From Anoxybacillus tengchongensis (GTDB lineage Bacteria > Bacillota > Bacilli > Bacillales > Anoxybacillaceae), in contig NZ_JACHES010000015.1 of assembly GCF_014201585.1 (NCBI RefSeq), positions 1 through 48,557 of the forward strand: a stretch of 48,557 nt of DNA, given 5' to 3'. Positions 26,639-35,260 of the stretch are shown one piece after another (the stretch's first letter is position 1; every line of letters starts with the position of its first letter). A program made the position numbers and the translations under genes. The notes below the pieces were generated by a model. That model ran no database searches. It saw nothing but the letters and a program-made list of their open reading frames with translations, and was not told the origin of the DNA.

Positions 26639-26843
26639 AGTAGTTGCATTGATGGCAGGAAACGTATGGAAGATTGTCGTTCAAGTAGGTGATGTTGTGG
26701 AAGAAGGACAAGATGTTGTCATTTTAGAATCGATGAAAATGGAAATTCCGATCGCTGCCGAAGTGGCAGGAGTCGTCAAAGCGATCCGCGTGCAGGAAGG
26801 AGATTTCGTAAACGAAGGGGACGTATTACTTGAAATCGAATAG
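26631..26843 (+). CDS. yngHB: biotin carboxyl carrier protein (biotin/lipoyl attachment)
   Basis: This 70-residue single-domain carrier has the biotinylated lysine in LESMKMEIPI near residue 36, flanked by the usual glycine and valine-rich strands (EVAGVVKAIRVQEGDFVNEG). It shuttles carboxybiotin between YngH and YngE. The ATG lies inside the end of yngH (8-bp overlap) behind GGGAGG. It is a free-standing small carrier rather than a domain fused to the carboxylase. Confidence 0.94.
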   Translation: MHEVVALMAGNVWKIVVQVGDVVEEGQDVVILESMKMEIPIAAEVAGVVKAIRVQEGDFVNEGDVLLEIE

Positions 26844-26853
26844 GAGGACGCGT

Positions 26854-27744
26854 ATGCGCGTGAAGGTGAAAGAAGTCGGTCCACGTGATGGATTACAAAA
26901 TGAACCACTCTTTATTCAAACGGAAGATAAAATTGCGTGGATTAATCAGCTATCAAAAACAGGATTGTCGTATATTGAAGTGACATCGTTTGTCCATCCA
27001 AAATGGATTCCACAGCTTGCGGATGCGTACGAAGTTGCTTCACGCATTGAGCGCGTAGAAGGTGTGACATACGCTGCGCTTGTTCCTAATAAAAAAGGAT
27101 TAGAAGGTGCTTTAGCAGCCAATATGGATGAGATTGCGGTATTTATGTCGGCAAGTGAAACGCACAATCGAAAAAACATTAATAAGTCGATTGAAGAAAC
27201 GTATCCGGTGTTAAAAGAAGTCATTGATGAAGCGAAGCGAGCAAACAAAACGGTGCGTGGCTACGTATCAACGGTTTTCGGTTGTCCATATGAAGGGGAA
27301 GTGAGCATCGAGCGCATTATTGCTATTTCTGATCGACTGTTTGAACTGGGCATTGATGAGCTGTCGCTTGGGGATACGATCGGTGTCGCTAACCCGATCC
27401 AAGTCCAGCGAACGTTAGAACGACTATTGAAGCAGTTTCCAGTGGAAAAGATGGCGCTTCATTTTCATAATACGTACGGCATGGCGCTTGCGAATGTGTT
27501 TGCTTCCTTACAAATGGGGATGACCATTTTTGATAGCTCGCTTGGTGGGCTCGGTGGTTGCCCATATGCCCCGGGGGCATCTGGCAATTTAGCGACAGAC
27601 GACTTAGTATATATGCTTACTCAAATGGGTATCGACTGTGGTGTTCAACTTGAGCCGTTAACGAAAGCAGCGCAATGGATTGAAGAAAAAATTGGCCGTC
27701 CGCTCACGAGCCACCATTCACACGTTGTAAGGGGGAATGCATGA
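26854..27744 (+). CDS. yngG: hydroxymethylglutaryl-CoA lyase
   Basis: This 296-residue TIM-barrel enzyme splits HMG-CoA into acetyl-CoA and acetoacetate, the last step of leucine breakdown. Motifs: EVGPRDGLQNE at the N-terminus (metal aspartate and catalytic arginine), the YIEVTSFVHPKWIPQLAD strand, ALHFHNTYGMALAN near 198 with the metal histidines, and the catalytic cysteine loop GLGGCPYAPGASGN near 234. The ATG at 26854 follows TAGGAGGA. Its stop overlaps the next start (ATGA). Confidence 0.95.
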   Translation: MRVKVKEVGPRDGLQNEPLFIQTEDKIAWINQLSKTGLSYIEVTSFVHPKWIPQLADAYEVASRIERVEGVTYAALVPNKKGLEGALAANMDEIAVFMSASETHNRKNINKSIEETYPVLKEVIDEAKRANKTVRGYVSTVFGCPYEGEVSIERIIAISDRLFELGIDELSLGDTIGVANPIQVQRTLERLLKQFPVEKMALHFHNTYGMALANVFASLQMGMTIFDSSLGGLGGCPYAPGASGNLATDDLVYMLTQMGIDCGVQLEPLTKAAQWIEEKIGRPLTSHHSHVVRGNA

Positions 27745-28526
27745 TGATGGAAGCCGTCCTTTATTCCACAATTGATGCGGGTGTGGCGGTTGTTACGCTA
27801 AATCGACCAGATGCCGCAAACGCTCTGTCCATAAAAATGTTAAACGAATTGCAACGCATTCAAGCGGAACTGAAGTTGAATCGCAACGTACGTGCTGTCA
27901 TTGTCACAGGAGCAGGACAAAAAACATTTTGTGCGGGAGCAGATTTAAAAGAACGGACAAAAATGAGCGAAACTCAAGTGCGTCAGACAGTTGCGCTTAT
28001 TCGGGAGACGATTAACGGATTCGAGCAACTGCCTCAGCCGGTCATTTGTGCATTAAACGGAGGGGCGTTTGGTGGTGGTCTCGAATTGGCGCTCGCATGT
28101 GACATTCGTATTGCTGCTGAACATGCGGTGATGGGACTGACTGAGACATCGCTTGGGATTATCCCTGGTGCCGGTGGAACGCAACGCCTTCCGCGACTAA
28201 TCGGCATTGGTCGGGCTAAGGAGATGATTTATACGGCAAAACGTATTTCTGCTCAGGAAGCGGCGCGAATTGGTTTAGTCGAGCGCGTCGTTTCTACTGA
28301 ACAATTGTTAGATGAAGCGTTTGTGATAGCCACTACGATCGCCAATAACGCTCCGATTGCCGTTGCACAAGCAAAAGCATCGATTAATCATGGAATGCAA
28401 GTCGATATACAGACAGGGCTTGTGATTGAACAAATGGCATATGAACGAACAATTCATACAAACGACCGGCTCGAAGGATTACAAGCGTTCAAAGAAAAAC
28501 GAAAACCGGTGTACAAAGGGGAGTAA
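27741..28526 (+). CDS. yngF: enoyl-CoA hydratase (methylglutaconyl-CoA hydratase-like)
   Basis: This 261-residue crotonase-fold protein probably hydrates 3-methylglutaconyl-CoA to HMG-CoA in this pathway. The oxyanion-hole segments are AFGGGLELALACDIRIA near residue 110 and FCAGADLKERTKM near 64; the catalytic glutamates lie near LGIIPGAGGTQRLPRLIG. The first three codons are all ATG, so the exact start is uncertain by two residues. It overlaps yngG by 4 bp. Confidence 0.92.
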   Translation: MMMEAVLYSTIDAGVAVVTLNRPDAANALSIKMLNELQRIQAELKLNRNVRAVIVTGAGQKTFCAGADLKERTKMSETQVRQTVALIRETINGFEQLPQPVICALNGGAFGGGLELALACDIRIAAEHAVMGLTETSLGIIPGAGGTQRLPRLIGIGRAKEMIYTAKRISAQEAARIGLVERVVSTEQLLDEAFVIATTIANNAPIAVAQAKASINHGMQVDIQTGLVIEQMAYERTIHTNDRLEGLQAFKEKRKPVYKGE

Positions 28527-28531
28527 GGGAC

Positions 28532-30079
28532 ATGATTTCAAATGAACAATTATCGCTCGTTGAACAACTACAACAAAAACGAAAACAAATTGAACAAGGG
28601 GGAGCGCGCAAATACCATGAAAAAAATGCTGAGCAAGGAAAATTGTTTGTGCGCGATCGCTTGAAACTGTTATTTGATGATGGTTTGCAGTTTGAAGATG
28701 CCTTTTTTGCCAACTGTTTAGCGGACGGACTGCCGGCAGATGGTGTCGTGACAGGGGTCGGGAAAATTAACGGACAAACGGTATGCGTCATGGCAAATGA
28801 CTCGACCGTCAAAGCAGGTTCATGGGGAGCAAGAACAGTAGAAAAAATTATTCGTATTCAAGAAACAGCAGATAAATTACGTTGCCCGATTTTATACCTG
28901 GTGGATTCGGCAGGTGCCCGCATCACTGATCAAATTGAAATGTTTCCAGGGCGTCGTGGGGCGGGACGCATTTTTTATAATCAAGTGAAACTGTCTGGAA
29001 AAGTGCCGCAAATTTGTTTGTTGTTCGGACCGTCAGCAGCGGGTGGCGCATATATTCCGGCTTTTTGTGATATCGTTATTATGGTCGAAGGAAACGCTTC
29101 GATGTATCTTGGTTCTCCGCGCATGGCTGAAATGGTCATTGGTGAGAAAGTGACACTTGAAGAGATGGGCGGTGCGCGCATGCATTGCTCGGTTTCAGGT
29201 TGCGGTGACGTGCTTGTGAAAACGGAAGAAGAGGCAATTGCGTTTGCTCGCAAATATTTATCGTACTTTCCACCGAATTTCAGTGAAAAACCGCCAGTGG
29301 CTGAGCCGAAAGAACCGAAATCGTTTCAGAAAACGATTGAAGAGATTATTCCACAAAACCAAAATGCACCGTTCAATATGTATGATTTAATTGATCGTGT
29401 CATTGATGAAGACTCATTTTGTGAAATCAAAAAATTATTTGCCCCTGAGTTAATTACAGGTCTTGCCCGTATAAACGGACAACCGATTGGAATTATTGCG
29501 AATCAGCCTCGCATGAAAGGCGGCGTATTATTCCATGATTCCGCAGATAAAGCGGCGAAATTTATTACACTTTGCGATGCATTCCACATTCCGCTTATCT
29601 TTTTAGCAGACATCCCTGGCTTTATGATCGGCACGAAAGTCGAACGTGCAGGTATTATTCGTCACGGTGCAAAGATGATTTCGGCGATGTCAGAAGCGAC
29701 CGTCCCGAAAATATCAATTATTGTACGAAAAGCGTACGGAGCAGGATTATATGCGATGGCAGGTCCAGCATTTGAACCAGATTGTTGTTTAGCTTTCCCA
29801 CATGCACAAATTGCTGTCATGGGACCGGAAGCCGCCGTGAATGCGGTGTATGCCAATAAAATTGCTGAACTGCCAGAAGAAGAACGCGCTACATTTATTG
29901 AACAAAAACGTGAAGAATATCGAAAAGACATCGATATTTATCGCCTCGCTTCCGAAATGGTTGTCGATGGAATTATTGCGCCAAATGAGTTACGTTCCGA
30001 GCTTATTCGGCGATTAGATGCATATATGTCGAAATATGTTGTATTTTCTGAACGAAAACATGGCGTTTACCCTGTGTAG
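28532..30079 (+). CDS. yngE: carboxyltransferase subunit of acyl-CoA (methylcrotonyl-CoA) carboxylase
   Basis: This 515-residue subunit moves the carboxyl group from carboxybiotin to the acyl-CoA. Two crotonase-like halves are seen: an N-terminal acyl-CoA half with LYLVDSAGARITDQ and GPSAAGGAYIPAF, and a C-terminal half with IIANQPRMKGGVLFHDSADKA, LADIPGFMIGTKVE, and RKAYGAGLYAMAG. The family includes propionyl-CoA, methylcrotonyl-CoA and geranyl-CoA carboxylases; the operon favours methylcrotonyl-CoA. Last gene of the operon; a terminator follows. Confidence 0.93.
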   Translation: MISNEQLSLVEQLQQKRKQIEQGGARKYHEKNAEQGKLFVRDRLKLLFDDGLQFEDAFFANCLADGLPADGVVTGVGKINGQTVCVMANDSTVKAGSWGARTVEKIIRIQETADKLRCPILYLVDSAGARITDQIEMFPGRRGAGRIFYNQVKLSGKVPQICLLFGPSAAGGAYIPAFCDIVIMVEGNASMYLGSPRMAEMVIGEKVTLEEMGGARMHCSVSGCGDVLVKTEEEAIAFARKYLSYFPPNFSEKPPVAEPKEPKSFQKTIEEIIPQNQNAPFNMYDLIDRVIDEDSFCEIKKLFAPELITGLARINGQPIGIIANQPRMKGGVLFHDSADKAAKFITLCDAFHIPLIFLADIPGFMIGTKVERAGIIRHGAKMISAMSEATVPKISIIVRKAYGAGLYAMAGPAFEPDCCLAFPHAQIAVMGPEAAVNAVYANKIAELPEEERATFIEQKREEYRKDIDIYRLASEMVVDGIIAPNELRSELIRRLDAYMSKYVVFSERKHGVYPV

Positions 30080-30104
30080 CTGTCAACACATATGGTACAA
30101 TGAG

Positions 30105-30134
30105 GACGATGTATTTTCACATCGTCTTTTTTTC
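30105..30134 (+). terminator. terminator after the yng operon
   Basis: GACGATGT (30105-30112)/ACATCGTC (30119-30126), followed by seven T. Confidence 0.9.
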
Positions 30135-30214
30135 GGGAAATTTCCCCGGAAATCGACAACATTTGTGTCGAATAGGCAAAACATGAGGCGAATGTTGCCG
30201 ATGAAAACGAGAAA

Positions 30215-30244
30215 TTTCACTCATGTGGCTTCTTTTTGTATAAT
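30215..30244 (+). promoter_or_regulatory. candidate sigma-A promoter of the deacetylase operon
   Basis: A perfect TATAAT at 30239-30244 has a weak -35 (TTTCAC) 18 bp upstream. Just before it lie the palindrome GGGAAATTTCCC (30135-30146) and the small hairpin CGACA/TGTCG (30154-30170). Confidence 0.45.
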
Positions 30245-30263
30245 CAAGAAAGGAGTTTGACAT

Positions 30264-30932
30264 TTGACGTACATATGGTTGATTGTAACATTTTTCATTT
30301 ATAGTATATTGCCAACATCGTTCATCCGTATTTTTTCGTTTCGTATACAAAAAAGAGTGAAACGCGGTGTAGCATTAACGTTTGACGATGGGCCTGATCC
30401 GATGTATACGCCTCAGTTGCTTGATTTATTGAAAAAATATAACGTAAAAGCAACGTTTTTTGTTGTTGGATGGAAAGCAAAAAAATATCCACATCTTATT
30501 AAAAGAATGAAAGAAGAGGGACATACGATCGGTTTACACCATTATTATCATACGAGCAATTGGCTTCTTCCTCCGTTTTTCACACAATGGGAGCTTGAAC
30601 GATCAGCACGTATCATCGAACAGATCACAGGTGTCCCCCCCGTATACTACCGCCCGCCATGGGGACATATAAACATATGGATGTTGTTCATGCAAAAAAA
30701 GTATAAAATCGTGATGTGGACATATATTCTTGGTGATTGGAATGCTACATTAGGTGTAGATCGCCTTTATGAACGATTAAGGAACAGTATAGAAGATGGA
30801 GCGATCATCGTGTTGCATGATAGTGGTTCAACATTTGGAGCTGATGAACATGCGCCCGCAAATATGCTACAAGCGCTAGAACGACTATTTCAACATGTGA
30901 ATGTAAAATGGGTAAACCTCAATGAGGAGTAA
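30264..30932 (+). CDS. polysaccharide deacetylase (NodB-domain) family protein
   Basis: This 222-residue protein has one N-terminal membrane segment (about 1-22) and a NodB deacetylase domain. The catalytic motifs are intact: ALTFDDGPDP near residue 36, the metal histidines in GLHHYYH, the YYRPPWGH groove motif and VLHDSGS near the C-terminus. It probably acts on a cell-envelope glycan outside the membrane. The start is TTG at 30264, 8 nt after AAAGGAG. It is the first of three close genes with a DedA protein and a diacylglycerol-type glycosyltransferase. Confidence 0.87.
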   Translation: MTYIWLIVTFFIYSILPTSFIRIFSFRIQKRVKRGVALTFDDGPDPMYTPQLLDLLKKYNVKATFFVVGWKAKKYPHLIKRMKEEGHTIGLHHYYHTSNWLLPPFFTQWELERSARIIEQITGVPPVYYRPPWGHINIWMLFMQKKYKIVMWTYILGDWNATLGVDRLYERLRNSIEDGAIIVLHDSGSTFGADEHAPANMLQALERLFQHVNVKWVNLNEE

Positions 30933-30946
30933 AGGGGAATGGGAAA

Positions 30947-31528
30947 GTGGAAGCGAACAGCGTGTTAACATATATTCAATCTCACGGTTATATTGTGTTA
31001 TTTCTTTCTTTATTTTTCGGCATTGTTGGTATTCCTGCGCCGGAAGAGTCGCTTCTGTTTTTCATTGGCATTTTTATTTCACACGACCAATTACATTTAT
31101 TAAAAAGTTTATTTTTCGCGATTTCTGGCGCAACTGTTGGCATGGTTGTCGCCTATATTGCTGGCTATACATTTGGATCCCCGCTATTGTTTAAATATGG
31201 ACATTTTATTGGTTTCCATCGTCGTCGTTATCGTTATGTGTATCGTCACTTTCGAAAACGTGCTTTTTTAGTTATTCCTTTTGGCTATTTTGTTCCTGGT
31301 ATTCGTCAATTATCTCCGTATATGGCTGGAGTTGTTCGTTTTCCGTTTTTTCCATTTCTCTTTTTGTCGTTTCTCGGAGCGGCGTTCTGGGTTTGTTTAT
31401 TTATATTTGTAGGCAAGTTTCTTGGGGAGCGTATTCATATTCCGCTTCATGTATTACCATGGCTCACGGTATTATTTTTTAGTTTATTTTTTGTTGCTTT
31501 ATATGTAAAAAGTAGAAAACAAAAATAA
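30947..31528 (+). CDS. DedA-family membrane protein
   Basis: This 193-residue integral membrane protein has about five hydrophobic segments and the DedA/VTT signatures: GIVGIPAPEESLLFFIG near residue 26 and FGYFVPGIRQLSPYMAGVVR near 113 (the F/GRFxPxxR type motif). DedA proteins take part in membrane lipid turnover, including flipping of undecaprenyl phosphate or phosphatidylethanolamine in some members. The start is GTG at 30947. It lies 14 bp after the deacetylase gene and 15 bp before the glycosyltransferase. Confidence 0.9.
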   Translation: MEANSVLTYIQSHGYIVLFLSLFFGIVGIPAPEESLLFFIGIFISHDQLHLLKSLFFAISGATVGMVVAYIAGYTFGSPLLFKYGHFIGFHRRRYRYVYRHFRKRAFLVIPFGYFVPGIRQLSPYMAGVVRFPFFPFLFLSFLGAAFWVCLFIFVGKFLGERIHIPLHVLPWLTVLFFSLFFVALYVKSRKQK

Positions 31529-31543
31529 AAGGGAGTTCGCATA

Positions 31544-32656
31544 ATGATGAACATTCTCGTACTACCTTTGTTTCAAATGCCATCTGGTCATCATCAAGTG
31601 GCCGATGCACTCATCTATTCATTATACCATCGTTTTCCCAACGTCTCTTGCGAAAAACTTGATTTTCTTAGTTATTGCAATGAACAAATGGAAAAGAGAG
31701 TAGCTGATTTTTACCTCCGCTGGATTTCACTATCACCACATTCGTATGAATGGATGTATCGACGATGGATGAAAAAGTTTGAACAACCGACGATGGAGCC
31801 ATGGTTACTTTATTTTGAAAAAAAGATGAAACGTCTCCTTCAAGAAAAAAAGCCCGATCTCGTTGTGTGCACGCATTCATTTCCTTCTCACGTTTTGCAA
31901 AGGTTGAAACAAAAAAGAATCATAACCATTCCTGTTGTGAACGTATATACTGATTTCTTTTTAAGTGGTATTTGGGGAAAAACAGCGATTGATTATCACT
32001 TCGTTCCCCATAAAGAAGCAAAACAGTCCATATGCACCACATTTCGCATCGAACATCATCGCGTTATTGTCACAGGTATTCCTATTCATGAACGTATCGT
32101 ACCTGCGGAAAAGATGAAACGGCGAACAAATAAACGGATTTTAGTAGCAGGTGGCAACCAAGGGTTAGGGAAAATGAAACAGTTTTTAATGAATGCTACC
32201 CATACACAACTGACGTATGACGTACTATGTGGCAAAAATGAAGCGTTATATCATGAATTAAAAAGTTGGAACAATCCGCGCATTCGTCCATATCGGTACA
32301 TTTCCGACCCAGCGAAAATGAATGAATTGTACGATGAAGTCGATGCAGTTGTGACAAAACCAGGTGGTGTAACAATGAGCGAAGTGCTAGCCAAAAAGCT
32401 ACCTGCTTTCACACTTTCATATTTGCCTGGTCAAGAACAAATGAATTTGCACTATTTAAGAAAAAAAGGACTTATTTATCTTCTTCATGACAATGAACCG
32501 TATGACCAACAATTGATGCGTGTATTAATGAATGAGGAGGAAATGAACGAATTAGAAAAGCGTATCGAGCGCTATTCACTCGAACGTGAAAAAACGGCAC
32601 AAGATGTGCTTAGCGAGTGGATCGAAGCGAATATATATGCGATAAAAAAGCGATGA
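31544..32656 (+). CDS. glycosyltransferase of the MGDG synthase/UgtP type
   Basis: This 370-residue GT-B enzyme resembles monogalactosyldiacylglycerol synthase and the processive diacylglycerol glucosyltransferase UgtP. The N-terminal half starts ILVLPLFQMPSGHHQVADAL, where the family has GxGH; the C-terminal half holds the nucleotide-sugar site VTKPGGVTMSEVLAKKLPA near residue 270. It probably adds sugars to diacylglycerol at the inner membrane face; the exact lipid and sugar are unknown. It ends at a terminator shared with the converging ger operon. Confidence 0.87.
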   Translation: MMNILVLPLFQMPSGHHQVADALIYSLYHRFPNVSCEKLDFLSYCNEQMEKRVADFYLRWISLSPHSYEWMYRRWMKKFEQPTMEPWLLYFEKKMKRLLQEKKPDLVVCTHSFPSHVLQRLKQKRIITIPVVNVYTDFFLSGIWGKTAIDYHFVPHKEAKQSICTTFRIEHHRVIVTGIPIHERIVPAEKMKRRTNKRILVAGGNQGLGKMKQFLMNATHTQLTYDVLCGKNEALYHELKSWNNPRIRPYRYISDPAKMNELYDEVDAVVTKPGGVTMSEVLAKKLPAFTLSYLPGQEQMNLHYLRKKGLIYLLHDNEPYDQQLMRVLMNEEEMNELEKRIERYSLEREKTAQDVLSEWIEANIYAIKKR

Positions 32657-32676
32657 GGCTGGCTCATCGCTTTTAT
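32645..32676 (+). terminator. bidirectional terminator
   Basis: GCGATGAG (32650-32657)/CTCATCGC (32663-32670), with A-run before and T-run after, between converging genes. Confidence 0.88.
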
Positions 32677-33800
32677 TTCTTTGATTTTCCGTATGTGTCA
32701 ATGCTTAACTTCACGTTGATTTGCCCTAGCGTATCCTTTGTCAGTGGAACTAATCCGTTTGTCGTATATTTCTTCCAGTCCTTCACATTTTGACGATACA
32801 AGGCGTTCGATAGTTGCAAAGTATCAATCTGTTTTTTTACACCGAGCTCGAATAAGCTTTTTATCTCTTTTTCGACCGTTTTTGAGGCGTATTCAATAAT
32901 TTGTTTCTCAGACATGTGCTCGCGCAGTTCAATAATGCTTCCCGTAGCTTGCACATGAACGGTAAACAAAGGGCGACCATTTTTTATTTTGTACGATATG
33001 CTTGCCTTTGGTTCACGTACAACGAGCGTACCGATCATTTTACCATTTGGCTGAATGTAAATCGGTGTTCGCCCCGTGCCTTTCGTCACCCATCGTAAAC
33101 CATCGAGTTTATGGCGTGGGACACATGCTTGTTTGTTGTAGCGATGTAAAAAACAGACACCATCCATTTTTAACATCGGTTTCTTTTTTTTATTTTCTGT
33201 CCAACTTTTCTCCTCAACTGTAAGGGAAGGGAGAGGGAAAAGAGCCGCTTTTTCGTTTGAAGCGGCAACGAGTTGATTGAGCCGTTTTGGTTGAATAAAT
33301 GAACTTTGTTCGTAAATATCTGTCGGATTAGCGAGCAACGAAAAATATGGTGAATAGTCTAAAAACGGTGTTGTTTCAAAAATGAGTTCGATCGGTTGTT
33401 TCGTAGCGAATGCCCAAATCGTATGACGAATTTCATTGTAACGATCAAGCACATCGATCACGTCGCGTACAAGCCCTTTTTTGAGTGCCCGTTCTGTAAA
33501 GACGATCCCTTTGACATGTCCCCATGACACACCTTGTTGGATCGCTTGATACAAGCGATCGGTTGCCACGTTAAACGTCTCTCCTGTTGCTTTTCCGATC
33601 GTAACCGTTGATTTTTGTCTTCCACCGCCCGCTTCGACTTTCGCAAGTCCTGTAAAACTAATAAGTTGAGCATAAGCGACGACCTGCCCGTCTTCATAGT
33701 CCACACCGATCACATGAATATATGCAAGATGATCAATTTCTTTCATCCCCCAACACCCTGTTAAAAATAAACAAAAACAACAAATGATTAGCCTTGTCAT
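32673..33800 (-). CDS. gerC: spore germinant receptor lipoprotein, GerC family
   Basis: This 375-residue lipoprotein has the signal peptide and lipobox FLTGC at residues 12-16, then a Ger(x)C domain of three subdomains. GCWGMKEIDHLAYIHVIGVDY is the typical GerAC start. With the A and B subunits it forms a nutrient receptor in the inner spore membrane that triggers germination. The ATG overlaps the gerA stop by 4 bp (ATGA). It is the third gene of this operon. Confidence 0.92.
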   Translation of the reverse strand: MTRLIICCFCLFLTGCWGMKEIDHLAYIHVIGVDYEDGQVVAYAQLISFTGLAKVEAGGGRQKSTVTIGKATGETFNVATDRLYQAIQQGVSWGHVKGIVFTERALKKGLVRDVIDVLDRYNEIRHTIWAFATKQPIELIFETTPFLDYSPYFSLLANPTDIYEQSSFIQPKRLNQLVAASNEKAALFPLPSLTVEEKSWTENKKKKPMLKMDGVCFLHRYNKQACVPRHKLDGLRWVTKGTGRTPIYIQPNGKMIGTLVVREPKASISYKIKNGRPLFTVHVQATGSIIELREHMSEKQIIEYASKTVEKEIKSLFELGVKKQIDTLQLSNALYRQNVKDWKKYTTNGLVPLTKDTLGQINVKLSIDTYGKSKK

Positions 33801-35260
33801 GCTTCGTCACCTGGTGTATTATCATTCGTCTTTAACATTTTTGGACGTATTTTAAATTTTTTCCATCCGCTCGTAATCACTACTTTCCATATATCTCCTG
33901 TTGCTGGGGAAAGCGGTGCTAAATACGGAACGCCAAACGATGTTAAATTTGCCGTATAAACGAGAAGAAAGAACATGGATGTAATAAAACCGAAAAGTCC
34001 AAGCATCGCTGAAGCGGCAAGGACGATAAAACGTAAAATGGACACTGTTCCAGCAAGTGATTGATTGACGAGCGTAAACGTCGCAATAACAGATGTTGCG
34101 ATAACAACGAGTGTGCCAGGTGCTGCAAGCCCTGCGTTTATCGCTGCTTGCCCGATAATTAAACCACCAACGACTGATAACGTTTGTCCAATGGCAATCG
34201 GGAGCCGCATCCCTGCTTCTTTAAAAATTTCAAATAAACTAACCATAATAAACGCTTCAAGTGGAGCAGGGAGCGGTACCCCTTGTCTTGCAAGTGTGAT
34301 GGTGGCTAGCAACGTAAACGGTAGTTGGTCTTGATGATATGTTACAATTGCGACCCAAAGCCCTGGTAAAAAAACGGCGACGCTGACGCCAATGAGCCGA
34401 ATGATTCGCTGAAACGTAACGAACACAAATGATGTGCTATTGTCTTCCGATGTATTTAACAAAAATGTTAAATTGGTCGGGCCGATTAATGCGGTCGGTG
34501 ATCCGTCGATAAAGACAGCAAATCGTCCGTTCAATAGCGCATTGACAACAAAATCAGGACGACCAGAGTAAGCGAAAACAGGAAATAAAGAAACATATTT
34601 TTCGCTTAACAATTCCTCTAATTGGTTTGTTCCGGTTAAGGCGTCAATGTTAATGGTACTTAAGCGTCGCTTTAATTCGACTACTGTTTCTTGATTAATA
34701 ATATCTTGAATATATAAAATATCGACTTTCGTTCGGCTTCGTTTGCCGACTAATACTTGTTCAACGTGTAAACTACTCGTTTTTAACCGTTTCCGCACGA
34801 GCGCCACATTTTTCGCCACTTCTTCAATAAAACCGTCCTTCGGTCCACGAATCGACACTTCTGTATTTGGTTCTTCTGGGTTTCGGTTCGGTGGATTGGC
34901 AAGAGAAATAGAATACATGGCACCCGCTTCCACGAAATAAATGACTAAATCTCCGTTAAAAACGATAAAATCGAGCTGTTGGGCAGAAACAGATTTGCCG
35001 ATTAAATGAAGCGGCATTTGTTTATATTTTTCAATGTCTGTGACTGAATATAGCGGATATTGTTGTCCCATACGCGTAATGGTTGGGAAAACAAATTGTT
35101 TCAGTAACTTTGTGTCACATAATTCTTCACAATAAATGAAAATAAGCGATAGCGGCTTTCGTTCCTCTGAATAAATGGTAGCGGGAATGATTACAACATC
35201 TTTACATTGAGCAAAGTGTTCTTTTAACGTTCGTTCATCAACAATGATTTCAGCAGTCAT
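33797..35260 (-). CDS. gerA: spore germinant receptor subunit A (GerA family)
   Basis: This 487-residue subunit has a soluble N-terminal part (about 1-270) containing KRSRTKVDILYIQDIINQE, and a membrane part with about five helices starting near residue 275. The motif FPVFAYSGRPDFVVNALLNGRFAVFIDGSP, given here in meaning only as the conserved GerA linker before the first helix, is easily seen near 225-255. The ATG at 35260 follows AAAGGAG and overlaps the gerB stop by 4 bp; an open extension upstream lies inside gerB and has no site. Confidence 0.93.
   Translation of the reverse strand: MTAEIIVDERTLKEHFAQCKDVVIIPATIYSEERKPLSLIFIYCEELCDTKLLKQFVFPTITRMGQQYPLYSVTDIEKYKQMPLHLIGKSVSAQQLDFIVFNGDLVIYFVEAGAMYSISLANPPNRNPEEPNTEVSIRGPKDGFIEEVAKNVALVRKRLKTSSLHVEQVLVGKRSRTKVDILYIQDIINQETVVELKRRLSTINIDALTGTNQLEELLSEKYVSLFPVFAYSGRPDFVVNALLNGRFAVFIDGSPTALIGPTNLTFLLNTSEDNSTSFVFVTFQRIIRLIGVSVAVFLPGLWVAIVTYHQDQLPFTLLATITLARQGVPLPAPLEAFIMVSLFEIFKEAGMRLPIAIGQTLSVVGGLIIGQAAINAGLAAPGTLVVIATSVIATFTLVNQSLAGTVSILRFIVLAASAMLGLFGFITSMFFLLVYTANLTSFGVPYLAPLSPATGDIWKVVITSGWKKFKIRPKMLKTNDNTPGDEA

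Noticed and set aside
30182-30259. A 25-codon frame (MRRMLPMKTRNF...) before the deacetylase gene
   Set aside because: It spans the promoter -35 and -10, has no ribosome site and ends at the next gene's ribosome site.
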